Assembly: GCA_021789935.1 (NCBI GenBank)
Contig: JAJYIR010000004.1
Location: 62,001 to 126,000 of the forward strand
Reading direction: 5' to 3'
Length of the DNA: 64,000 bases
Origin: Nitrospirota bacterium
GTDB lineage: Bacteria > Nitrospirota > Thermodesulfovibrionia > Thermodesulfovibrionales > JdFR-88
The position numbers were made by a program, and so were the translations under genes. Shown in pieces: positions 8,085-17,084 of this stretch. Under the pieces are notes generated by a model. That model was not told the DNA's origin, ran no database searches, and saw nothing but the letters and a program-made list of their open reading frames with translations. Position 1 is the first letter of the stretch; every line of letters starts with the position of its first letter.

Positions 8085-9014
8085 TTAGACGCCTAGCGTT
8101 CCCACCAGCCTGCCCACCGCCTCGACGGAGCGGTCAAAAGCCGCCTTCTCCTCGCTGGTGAGCGGAACTTCCAGTATCTTTTCCACCCCGCCTTTGCCAA
8201 GGACAACAGGCACGCCGGCATAGACGCCCTTTGCGCCGTATTGCCCGTCCAGATAGGCCGCGCAGGGCATGAGCCTTTTTTCATCGAACAATACAGCCTT
8301 CACCATCTCGCATATCGAGGCCGCCGGAGCGTAATATGCGCTGCCGGTCTTCAAGAGAGAGACTATCTCCGCGCCGCCGTTTCTTGTCCTTTCGATGATG
8401 GCCTCTATCTTTGCGGCGGGAAGCATGGAGTCTATGCCCACCCCTTTCACCGAGATGAGGCTCCTTACCGGCACCATCTGGTCTCCATGCCCTCCGAGAA
8501 CCATGGCGTCCACGTCCTTGGGAGAGACATTCAGCTGCCAGGCGATAAATGAGCGGAGCCTGGCGGAATCGAGCACCCCCCCCATCCCCAAAACCCGTTC
8601 AGGCGGAAACTTGGAAGACTTCCAGGCCAAATGGGCCATCACATCCATGGGGTTTGTTACCATTATGGTGACGGCCATGGGCGAATGCGCCGCCGCCTCC
8701 TCCGCAACCACCCCGATAATCGATGCGTTTGCCTGAAGGAGGTCGTCCCTGGACATGCCGGGTTTTCTCGCAAGTCCCGCGGTTATGACGATGATGTCCG
8801 AACCGGCCGTCTCCTCAATTACGTTGGTCCCCCTGATATAAACGGAAGAACCCCAAAGCGGGCAGCCCTCTCCAATGTCAAGCGCCTTGCCCTGCGGCAC
8901 GCCGGGGGCCACATCGTACAGTACCACGTCTGATATTCCGTCCATTACGAGCAACTGGGCAAGCGATGCCCCAACGTTCCCGGCACCTATTATCGAAACC
9001 TTTTTCCTTTTCAT
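8085..9014 (-). CDS. mdh: Malate dehydrogenase (LDH-like)
   Basis: This 309-residue NAD enzyme interconverts malate and oxaloacetate. It shows the dinucleotide-binding GAGNVGASLAQ, the substrate-specificity segment RKPGMSRDDLL (Arg favours a dicarboxylic acid), VTNPMDVM, and the catalytic loop VLGGHGDQMVP. ATG 9014 is preferred to an in-frame TTG at 9029 because a GGAAAGG ribosome site fits the ATG and the family begins with KVSIIGAG. A sigma-70-like promoter is present at 9070-9099. Confidence 0.95.
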   Translation of the reverse strand: MKRKKVSIIGAGNVGASLAQLLVMDGISDVVLYDVAPGVPQGKALDIGEGCPLWGSSVYIRGTNVIEETAGSDIIVITAGLARKPGMSRDDLLQANASIIGVVAEEAAAHSPMAVTIMVTNPMDVMAHLAWKSSKFPPERVLGMGGVLDSARLRSFIAWQLNVSPKDVDAMVLGGHGDQMVPVRSLISVKGVGIDSMLPAAKIEAIIERTRNGGAEIVSLLKTGSAYYAPAASICEMVKAVLFDEKRLMPCAAYLDGQYGAKGVYAGVPVVLGKGGVEKILEVPLTSEEKAAFDRSVEAVGRLVGTLGV

Positions 9015-9069
9015 CCCTGGCCTTTCCAATTAAAAAGCGATGGATCGATATACGTAAAAATGAAGGTTA

Positions 9070-9099
9070 ATTATAAAGAACCCCGGCATATAATCTCAA
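9070..9099 (-). promoter_or_regulatory. Predicted sigma-70 promoter of mdh
   Basis: On the minus strand TTGAGA (9094-9099) is followed after 18 bases by TATAAT (9070-9075), about 55 bases before the mdh start. The match is 5/6 and 6/6 to the consensus hexamers. Confidence 0.6.
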
Positions 9100-9115
9100 G
9101 TTTAAGGGCTGAACG

Positions 9116-10357
9116 TCAGGGTCTTCGTGAAGCGGCTGAAACGAGTTTTTTTGCCGCCAGGAGGGCCTGCTGCCTGTTATTTATCTCTCCCTTAAGCCAT
9201 TTGATCTCCACAGCGTCCAGAACCTGTCTGAACATGGGCGAAGGCGTCAGCCCCAGTTCTTTTTTAAGGTCTTCCCCGCTGATGGGCCGCCTTCCAAGCC
9301 TCGGCCTTACCTTGCCGATATAGCCGGAGAGGACCGCCTTTGAAAATTCCAGAAACCGCTCCCCTTCGCTCTCATCCTCCGCCTTTAAAAGGGCATAGGA
9401 GAAAAGCAGGTGCGCATATATCTCGTCTCCCAAATCCCTGAATACCCCGGTAAAGGCGGCGTCCCCGGAGCCCCTTGAGAAAAACCTTTTGAGCTTTCCC
9501 CTGTAGGCAAAGGCCCTCTCCAGAAACGCCTTCTCTTTATTTGAAAGCACAAGCCTTTCCGCGGCCCTCCCCCCGGTTCCAGCCACAAGCACGGCCAGTC
9601 CAAGCGGAAAGCCAAGTGCCTGTGCGGCATACCCCAGTTTTTCATGGAAGGGAAAAAACCTTGCCCTCTGCCCTTCAAGCGCCCTGAAGGCGTTAAGGTT
9701 TGCGCTTCTGAAACCGGGGAGTATCACCCGGAGCGCGCCGTCCCTGAACATGCGGTCCAGCACCCTCCCAGCGCCCTGGCCGGCCAGTATCTTTTTAAGC
9801 TCGGCCGTTGTCCTTTCCGGGGCAGGCACTGCAAGCAGCCTGGCCAGTTTCCTGAGGACCGCCGCCGAGTTCCTGTCTATCCTGAAGCCGTGAGTTGCCG
9901 AAAAGCGGTAGCATCTCAAAATCCTCAGAGGGTCCTGGACCAGGTTTTCCTCGGACACTATACGAAGCAGACCCTTCATCAGGTCTTCGGAGCCGCCAAA
10001 CGGGTCTATCAGCCTCCTTGACGAAAGAGGAAAGGCCATGGCGTTTATGGTCAGGTCCCGGCTTGCCAGGTCCTCCCCGATAGTTGCCCCCCTCATCCTC
10101 GATATGTCCATATGCTCATCCCCACGGACAACCCTTGCCGTCCCGAACCGGGCATCAAGAAGCACAAAGGTGCCTCCCGCCCGCCCGGCAAAGCTCTGTG
10201 CCGCCCTCACCGCCCTGCCCTTCATGACTATGTCTATGTCCTTTGGCTTTCTGATTCCCGCAAGGATGTCCCGTACGGTGCCTCCCACTATGAAGCAGGA
10301 GCCGTTCATCCCCCTTTCCCGCACGAACCTCCTGAAATCGGTTAAAAGCCCGTTCAT
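9116..10357 (-). CDS. CCA tRNA nucleotidyltransferase / poly(A) polymerase family protein
   Basis: This class II nucleotidyltransferase of 413 residues has motif A (VGGTVRD with DIDIV), motif B (RDLTINAMAFPL), motif C (DPFGG), motif D (DPLRILRCYRFSA) and motif E (ERTTAELKKIL). It either adds CCA to tRNA 3' ends or polyadenylates RNA, and the two activities are hard to separate by motif. No HD domain is seen. The ATG at 10357 is chosen because homology begins soon after. A TTG at 10417 would add 20 hydrophobic residues of low plausibility. It diverges from ilvC. Confidence 0.88.
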   Translation of the reverse strand: MNGLLTDFRRFVRERGMNGSCFIVGGTVRDILAGIRKPKDIDIVMKGRAVRAAQSFAGRAGGTFVLLDARFGTARVVRGDEHMDISRMRGATIGEDLASRDLTINAMAFPLSSRRLIDPFGGSEDLMKGLLRIVSEENLVQDPLRILRCYRFSATHGFRIDRNSAAVLRKLARLLAVPAPERTTAELKKILAGQGAGRVLDRMFRDGALRVILPGFRSANLNAFRALEGQRARFFPFHEKLGYAAQALGFPLGLAVLVAGTGGRAAERLVLSNKEKAFLERAFAYRGKLKRFFSRGSGDAAFTGVFRDLGDEIYAHLLFSYALLKAEDESEGERFLEFSKAVLSGYIGKVRPRLGRRPISGEDLKKELGLTPSPMFRQVLDAVEIKWLKGEINNRQQALLAAKKLVSAASRRP

Positions 10358-10384
10358 CCTTTTATGAGAGTCCAAATTAAATGA

Positions 10385-11460
<1,076 letters not shown>

Positions 11461-11461
<1 letters not shown>

Positions 11462-12087
11462 TGCGTTTCGCTCCAGAGGGATATCCATATTTCGCTTTTT
11501 TCGGGGTACTTACCGCTCTGGTGTGGGCGGCTTGGGGCTGGCCTGCGGTCCTCCCCGGGCTTCTTCTTGCGTTCATGTTCTATTTTTTCAGGGACCCGGA
11601 AAGGCACACTCCCGGGGAGGAAGGCTACATCTGCCCTGCCGACGGCCGGATCATTGTGGCTGAAAACCTGTTGGAGGACAAATTCCTGAACAAGGACTCG
11701 ATGCTCATAAGCATATTCATGTCGCCCTTTAACGTTCATGTAAACAGGGCGCCATGCGACTGCACGGTAAAGCAGGTAAAATATACCAAGGGCTCGTTCA
11801 AGAAGGCATGGACCGATCATGCCTTCCATAAAAACGAGCACATTTCCATAGTCATGGAAGAGACCGGAGGCGGAAACCTCCTGGTTAGGCAGGTGGCCGG
11901 GTCCATAGCGCAGAAGGCCGTATGCCGGAAAAAGCCCGGCGACCGGCTGAAAAAGGGCGAGCGCTTCGGGATGATAAAGTTCAGCTCAAGGGTAGATGTC
12001 TATCTGCCTCCGGACGTGGACCTGCTTGTATCAATCGGAGACCGCGTGAGGGCGGGGGAGACAATACTGGCTAAAAAAGCACAATGA
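11461..12087 (+). CDS. psd: Phosphatidylserine decarboxylase proenzyme, short form
   Basis: Psd decarboxylates phosphatidylserine to phosphatidylethanolamine at the inner membrane. The 208-residue protein has an N-terminal hydrophobic hairpin, FFRDPERHTP, the SIFMSPFNVHVNRAP block, and the VAGS motif where self-cleavage yields a pyruvoyl-Ser group (QVAGSIAQKAVC). This short type is usual in bacteria that pair psd with pssA. The ATG at 11461 overlaps the ilvC stop by one base, and pssA starts 4 bases before its end. Confidence 0.95.
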
Positions 12088-12809
12088 AAAAGGGTATCTA
12101 CATACTGCCGAACGCCCTGACGCTGGCCGGCATGTTCGGCGGTTTCTATGCAATATTGGTTGCGTTCAAGGGGGATTTCACCCTGGCCTCCTGGGCGGTC
12201 CTTGCCGCGATGATATTCGATGGTCTGGACGGTTTTGTGGCAAGGCTGACTGGCAGCGCCTCGCGCTTCGGCATTGAGCTTGATTCCCTTTCGGACCTGG
12301 TGGCTTTCGGGGTGGCCCCGGGGGTCATAATCTATCTGGCCTCCATACACCCCTTCGGCAGGGTCGGATTGCTGGTGGCCTTCCTTTATGTGGCCTGCGG
12401 GGCCATGCGCCTTGCCAGATACAACGTCCAGATGGTCACGGCAGAGCGCAAGTCCTTCACCGGCGTGCCGATACCGGCCGGGGCCGTTATAATTACAACC
12501 CTTGTCATCTTCGCAAAGAAGATGAACATGGACCTTACCGGCAGCCCGCTTGTGCTGCTGCTGACTTTCGTGCTCTCTTTACTGATGGTGAGCACACTAA
12601 GGTTCCACGGGATGAAGGAGATAAATTTCAGCAAGAGAAAACCGTTCTGGTTCCTGGTGCTGGCGGTGACCGTGGTCGTGGTGGTCGCGATGCACCCGGA
12701 GATCGCGCTTTTCATATGCGCCATGCTCTACCTGACGGTGGGTCTGGTGGAAAACGCGTATCTTTTTGCCACAAAAAGAAAGAGGTATAAGTCAAATGAG
12801 GCCCATTAG
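12084..12809 (+). CDS. pssA: CDP-diacylglycerol-serine O-phosphatidyltransferase
   Basis: PssA makes phosphatidylserine from CDP-diacylglycerol and serine, the substrate of the preceding Psd. The CDP-alcohol phosphotransferase motif is complete: DGLDGFVARLTG followed by SRFGIELDSLSD, with the spaced Asp residues. The 241-residue protein has about seven hydrophobic segments. It starts within the psd stop (ATGA) and overlaps leuA by 14 bases. Confidence 0.95.
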   Translation: MKKGIYILPNALTLAGMFGGFYAILVAFKGDFTLASWAVLAAMIFDGLDGFVARLTGSASRFGIELDSLSDLVAFGVAPGVIIYLASIHPFGRVGLLVAFLYVACGAMRLARYNVQMVTAERKSFTGVPIPAGAVIITTLVIFAKKMNMDLTGSPLVLLLTFVLSLLMVSTLRFHGMKEINFSKRKPFWFLVLAVTVVVVVAMHPEIALFICAMLYLTVGLVENAYLFATKRKRYKSNEAH

Positions 12810-14346
12810 GATTTTTGACACCACACTGAGAGACGGGGAGCAGTCCCCCGGCGCAAGTATGAACGTTGAAGAGAAGGTGCAGGTCGCGCGCCAGCTTGCG
12901 CGGCTTGGTGTGGATGTCATAGAGGCCGGCTTTGCCATAAGCAGCGAGGGGGATTTCGAGTCCATAAAAAGGATCGGCGGAGAGGTCGAGGGCCCGGTGA
13001 TAGCAAGCCTGGCCAGGGCGAAGGAAGCCGACATAAAAAGGGCGTGGGAGGCCCTGCGCGATATACCTAAAAGAAGGATACACACCTTCCACTCAACCTC
13101 GGACATCCATCTGAAGCACCAGTTCAGGATAAGCCGGGAGGAGGCGCTGAAGAGGTCTGTGGAGATGGTGAAACTGGCCAGAAGCCTCGTGGACGACGTA
13201 GAGTTTTCCCCAATGGACGCAACGCGCACTGAACTGCCATATCTGGCGGAGGTCGTGGGTGCGGTTATCGCGGCCGGGGCCTCCACCGTCAATATCCCGG
13301 ACACCGTCGGCTATACGGTGCCGGCGGAATTTTTCGAGATCATAAAATACCTGCTTGGCAATGTCCCCAACATTGCCGATGCCGTAATATCCGTCCACTG
13401 CCACAACGACCTGGGGCTTGCGGTTGCAAACAGCCTTGCGGCTGTCTCCGCGGGGGCCGGGCAGGTGGAATGCACGATAAACGGGATAGGCGAAAGGGCC
13501 GGCAACTGCTCCATGGAGGAGATAGTGATGGCACTGAGGACCCGCAAGGATTTTTTCCAGGCAGACACCAATGTGCACTCCGAGGAGATCATGCGCTCCA
13601 GCAGGCTTATCACGAAGATAACCGGCATCTCCGTGCAGCCCAACAAGGCCATTGTGGGGGCAAACGCCTTTGCCCACGAGTCCGGCATACACCAGGACGG
13701 GCTCCTCAAGGAAAAGGCCACTTACGAGATAATGCGCCCCGAAAGCGTCGGGCTTGGAAGCACCAGGCTTGTCATGGGCAAACACTCGGGAAGGCACGCC
13801 TTCAAGACCAGGCTGCAGGAACTGGGGTACAACCTTCCGGAAGATGAGATGGAGGGGGCCTTCCAGAGATTCAAGCGCCTGGCTGACCAGAAAAAGGACA
13901 TCTATGATGAGGACCTTGAGGTGCTTGTCTCTGAAACGGAGCTGTCCAGGACCCCGGAGGTATATTCGGTCATGGGACTGCACATATCAAGCGGGACCTC
14001 CGAGGTACCGACGGCCAGGCTTAAGCTGAAGATGGGCGAAACGGAGGCCGAGTACACCTGCGGCGGCGACGGCCCCGTGGACGCCACCTACAAGGCCATA
14101 GCCGCCCTTACGAAAACGAAGAGCACACTTCAGAAATTCGAGGTGAAAAGCATCACCGGCGGCATGGACGCAATAGGAGAGGTCTTCGTGACGTTGCAGG
14201 ATGAGGGGGAAGAAGACGGAAAGACCGTGCGCGGCCAGGGCGCGGACACGGACATTATAGTGGCCGCGGCAAAAGCATACGTAAACGCCCTCAATAAACT
14301 TGCCGCAAAAAAGACCCGCAGCGGCGGGATAAAGCCGGAATTATAA
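12796..14346 (+). CDS. leuA: 2-isopropylmalate synthase
   Basis: LeuA condenses acetyl-CoA with 2-ketoisovalerate, the first committed step of leucine synthesis. The 516-residue protein starts RPIRIFDTTLRDGEQSPG, has the metal and substrate blocks HCHNDLGLAVANS and HESGIHQDG, and a C-terminal allosteric domain from about residue 390, where leucine usually binds. ATG 12796 is chosen over an earlier in-frame TTG because it has AGAGGT upstream and the family N-terminus. It ends the ilvC-psd-pssA-leuA operon. Confidence 0.95.
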   Translation: MRPIRIFDTTLRDGEQSPGASMNVEEKVQVARQLARLGVDVIEAGFAISSEGDFESIKRIGGEVEGPVIASLARAKEADIKRAWEALRDIPKRRIHTFHSTSDIHLKHQFRISREEALKRSVEMVKLARSLVDDVEFSPMDATRTELPYLAEVVGAVIAAGASTVNIPDTVGYTVPAEFFEIIKYLLGNVPNIADAVISVHCHNDLGLAVANSLAAVSAGAGQVECTINGIGERAGNCSMEEIVMALRTRKDFFQADTNVHSEEIMRSSRLITKITGISVQPNKAIVGANAFAHESGIHQDGLLKEKATYEIMRPESVGLGSTRLVMGKHSGRHAFKTRLQELGYNLPEDEMEGAFQRFKRLADQKKDIYDEDLEVLVSETELSRTPEVYSVMGLHISSGTSEVPTARLKLKMGETEAEYTCGGDGPVDATYKAIAALTKTKSTLQKFEVKSITGGMDAIGEVFVTLQDEGEEDGKTVRGQGADTDIIVAAAKAYVNALNKLAAKKTRSGGIKPEL

Positions 14347-14352
14347 AAACTT

Positions 14353-14370
14353 GGGGGAGGACTTCCCCCC
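14353..14370 (+). terminator. Possible terminator after leuA
   Basis: GGGGGA (14353-14358) can pair with TCCCCC (14364-14369) around a 5-base loop, 7 bases after the leuA stop. The following bases (CTCTTCACC) are only weakly T-rich, so termination is uncertain. Confidence 0.35.
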
Positions 14371-14473
14371 TCTTCACCTGCCACCCACATCGTTATCAGA
14401 AAACGAAGTCCAGGAAGCCGCACAACGCAAAACCGGTCCGCCAGCGAGGACCGCAATTTGCGTATTGGAGTTT

Positions 14474-14503
14474 TTAAGAGCGCCCCATTAATATGGTTAT
14501 AAT
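14474..14503 (+). promoter_or_regulatory. Predicted promoter of a structured non-coding transcript
   Basis: TTAAGA (14474-14479) and a perfect TATAAT (14498-14503) are spaced by 18 bases within the 399-base gap between leuA and the ACT gene. No start codon with a ribosome site follows closely. The ACT gene appears to have its own promoter at 14695-14723. Confidence 0.5.
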
Positions 14504-14508
14504 CTGCG

Positions 14509-14656
14509 TTCTGCCGGGATCAGGCGCACGCCTGGTTATAGGAGGTAATCTGAGCCTGGAAGGGACACCCCGATTTTGAAGGTTTCAGGGGGACTTTTCA
14601 GACCCTTCCTGTATAACGTCTGTTTCGCCTGAAAAAACCTTTCCTGTCCGGAATGC
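14509..14656 (+). ncRNA. Candidate structured non-coding RNA or long leader
   Basis: This stretch follows a good promoter and can fold into a rod. A hairpin CAGGC-GCAC-GCCTG lies near its 5' end. GGAAGGG and CCCTTCC can pair around an inner CCCC/GGGG stem. The ends (GTTC and GAAT) are complementary. Such a 150-base rod with its own promoter resembles small regulators such as 6S RNA in outline, but I do not recognise a family sequence. It could instead be a 5' leader of the ACT-domain gene. No terminator-like T-run is seen at its end. Confidence 0.3.
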
Positions 14657-14694
14657 ACTCATCCAATCGTTGGCCCCTCTGGTTGCCAGCCTGT

Positions 14695-14723
14695 TTGCAT
14701 CCTCACAGAATCCCGCATAGAAT
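14695..14723 (+). promoter_or_regulatory. Predicted promoter of the ACT-domain gene
   Basis: TTGCAT (14695-14700) and TAGAAT (14718-14723) are separated by 17 bases. A strong AAAGGAGGT ribosome site follows at 14731-14739, 6 bases from ATG 14746. Confidence 0.45.
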
Positions 14724-14745
14724 TTAGGAAAAAGGAGGTCCCAAG

Positions 14746-15159
14746 ATGGCAAATGCAACCAAGACAAGGCTACTTAGCTTCAGCACGGAAGACAAACCCG
14801 GTCTCCTGGCCCAGGTCACCCAATCGATGGCGAATGCCAAGGTGAACATCACCGCCCTATGCGCGTACAGATGGGATAGCACCGCCTATGTGGACATGAC
14901 CGTGGACGATCCTCCAAGGGCCAGGAGGGAGTTGGCCAAGATGGGCTTCAAGGTGGAAGCTGAGGACGTCCTGACTGTGGAGGTGGCAAACAAGGCAGGG
15001 GAATTAGACAAGGTCACAAGCGCCCTCGCCGCCGCTGGCATCAATATCTCCTATATGTATGGCAGCGCGTCCTCCGGCCGCACCTCTACGGCGATATTCA
15101 GCACATCGGACAATAAGGCGGCCCTAAAGGCGCTTTCGGCAGCCGCCGGCAAAAAATAG
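14746..15159 (+). CDS. Tandem ACT-domain protein
   Basis: The 137-residue protein consists of two ACT domains and nothing else: residues about 5-70 (LLSFSTEDKPGLLAQVTQSMANAKVNI) and about 78-135 (VEVANKAGELDKVTSALAAAGINI). Such stand-alone ACT pairs bind amino acids and act as regulators. It follows the branched-chain amino-acid operon, so sensing of a branched-chain amino acid is a reasonable guess but not shown. Ribosome site and start are unambiguous. Confidence 0.85.
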   Translation: MANATKTRLLSFSTEDKPGLLAQVTQSMANAKVNITALCAYRWDSTAYVDMTVDDPPRARRELAKMGFKVEAEDVLTVEVANKAGELDKVTSALAAAGINISYMYGSASSGRTSTAIFSTSDNKAALKALSAAAGKK

Positions 15160-15279
15160 CCGCCTTCCAGGCGCACCCCTACTTTCCGGCGCCTCCCTCC
15201 TGCTATGCCTTAAAGCCTCTTCCCGGGCCGCCAAAAACGGCCTTCAAGGAAGAACTTTTATTTTTTCACGAAGAGACTT

Positions 15280-15285
15280 TATAAT
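15280..15285 (+). promoter_or_regulatory. -10 box directly before the P-loop protein gene (leaderless start)
   Basis: A perfect TATAAT ends 7 bases before ATG 15293, so transcription should begin at or next to the start codon. A poor -35 (TTTATT) lies 17 bases upstream. Several other genes in the window have the same layout. Confidence 0.5.
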
Positions 15286-15292
15286 AGGCAAG

Positions 15293-17068
15293 ATGATTAC
15301 CATTAAGAAGCCGTACGTCATTACCCGCAACAAAGTCATCATGGATTACGCCCGGGTTTACTGCGACACGCCGGAGAAGCTTTTGAAAAGCGCCCTGTTT
15401 GCAGACCTCATGGAACGCTTTATTGAAAAGACGGCGTCCAGGGGCAGCTCTATCTTTGCCTTTCTTCTGGAAACCCTGCCAAAGATAAAGAGGGACGACC
15501 TTCCCGGCCAGATCGTGAACCTGCTCAGGCTGCTTGCAAGCTACTGTTCCGAAGAGATAATCGCCATGAACCGCGATTTCGAGCCGGTGCTTTCCCGTAG
15601 GGAGGAACTGCACGAGCTTGTGGAGGAGCTATATAACTTCTGGCGCCGCTTCGAGCGTTTCTTATACCTGGAGGCCCCAAAAAGACAGGAGGCCACCAAC
15701 AGCGAAATCCACGGGGTGCAGTTCATAAAGTCCAATGAGGAATTCAAAAACCTGGTGCTTTATGTTTACAGACGAATAGCGGAGAACATTTCAGGGCACA
15801 ATCCCAGGGTCTACAGGCAGCTGCCTTCGGGGGCCAATATGGGAATGCTCATAGAGCAAGTGGACTGGATGTGTCCAGGGCTTTACGGCAGCCTGTCGCA
15901 AGTGCCCTTTATCAGGCTTTCGCTTGTGAACCCGCCCGTTATCCTTTACCCCCGTTCCAACAAGAGAAAAGGGGCTTTTGAGGAGACCGGCATCCTTACG
16001 CCGGACATGCTCCGCATTGACCCCTCAGAATGGTTCTGCTATCCCGTAAAGGTAGGGGCGCTGACGGCTTTTATCTTCTTCCACCAGGATTTCATATCGC
16101 TTGCCCTTTCTCTGTCAAATCTTTTCGAGACGGCAAGATATGAGGATATCCGGGGGCAGAAGCCGGATTTGATCATGGTGTTCGGGCTTCCCGGGCAAGG
16201 CCTGAGGTCCGAAACCATGTTTTATGATGACGTGGACAATAACATTATGACGGGCCTTGTAACATATTCAGAGGAAGTGGACTATTTTGGCTACTTCAAG
16301 AAAATGGCGCTTACTCTTCACAACATCTCCATGCTGAAGAAGGGGCGGCTGCCGCTGCATGGCGCGATGGTCCACATAAAGCTCAAAGACGGCTGCGAGG
16401 CCAACATAGTTATAGTGGGCGACAGCGGAGCGGGGAAATCGGAGACCATAGAGGCCTTCCGCACATTAAACACAGAGGACATTTGCGACCTTAAGATAAT
16501 ATTCGACGATATGGGCTCCCTGGGCGTAGACGCAGGCGGAAGGGTGGCCGGATACGGTACGGAAACGGGGGCCTTCGTGAGGCTCGACGATTTGGAGCCC
16601 GGTTATGCTTACGAGGAAATAGACAGGTCTATCTTCATGAACCCGGACAAGACAAATGCGCGGCTCATAATCCCGGTGACCAGGTATAACCATATCGTTA
16701 AAGGCTATCCGGTGGACCTCCTGCTTTACGCGAACAATTACGAACAGATAGACGAAGATCATTCGGTAGTGGAGTTCTTCAACTCTTCCGAAGAAGCGCT
16801 TGACGTCTTCAGAAGCGGAGCGCGGCTTGCCAAGGGCACAACAGATGAAAACGGTCTGGTGCATACCTATTTCGCCAATCCGTTCGGCGGGCCCCAGAGA
16901 AGGGAAATCCACGAAAAACAGGCGGAATTTTATTTCGATTACATGTTCAAGGCAGGTGTCAGGATCGGGCAGGTCCGCACAAGACTGGGCATAAGGGGTT
17001 TTGAGCACACAGGGCCAAGGACCGCATCTGCGGGACTGTTGCAGATCCTTCGCAGCAAGAAAAACTGA
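15293..17068 (+). CDS. P-loop protein with HprK/PEPCK-like nucleotide-binding domain, function unknown
   Basis: This 591-residue soluble protein has a Walker A GDSGAGKSE at residues 376-384, preceded by LHGAMVHIKL and followed by LKIIFDDMGSLG. That layout resembles the HPr kinase / phosphoenolpyruvate carboxykinase fold class, where GxSGxGKSE is typical of HprK. The 350-residue N-terminal part is helical, without a recognised domain. No HPr or phosphotransferase gene is nearby. It could be a PEPCK-like enzyme or a protein kinase, and the motif alone does not decide. It is convergent with the outer-membrane barrel gene. Confidence 0.7.
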   Translation: MITIKKPYVITRNKVIMDYARVYCDTPEKLLKSALFADLMERFIEKTASRGSSIFAFLLETLPKIKRDDLPGQIVNLLRLLASYCSEEIIAMNRDFEPVLSRREELHELVEELYNFWRRFERFLYLEAPKRQEATNSEIHGVQFIKSNEEFKNLVLYVYRRIAENISGHNPRVYRQLPSGANMGMLIEQVDWMCPGLYGSLSQVPFIRLSLVNPPVILYPRSNKRKGAFEETGILTPDMLRIDPSEWFCYPVKVGALTAFIFFHQDFISLALSLSNLFETARYEDIRGQKPDLIMVFGLPGQGLRSETMFYDDVDNNIMTGLVTYSEEVDYFGYFKKMALTLHNISMLKKGRLPLHGAMVHIKLKDGCEANIVIVGDSGAGKSETIEAFRTLNTEDICDLKIIFDDMGSLGVDAGGRVAGYGTETGAFVRLDDLEPGYAYEEIDRSIFMNPDKTNARLIIPVTRYNHIVKGYPVDLLLYANNYEQIDEDHSVVEFFNSSEEALDVFRSGARLAKGTTDENGLVHTYFANPFGGPQRREIHEKQAEFYFDYMFKAGVRIGQVRTRLGIRGFEHTGPRTASAGLLQILRSKKN

Positions 17069-17084
17069 TTTTTTTACCGGCAGC

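Noticed and set aside
14509-14656. Firm assignment of the structured stretch as 6S RNA
   Set aside because: The shape is suggestive but I could not match a conserved family sequence, so it is listed only as a candidate.
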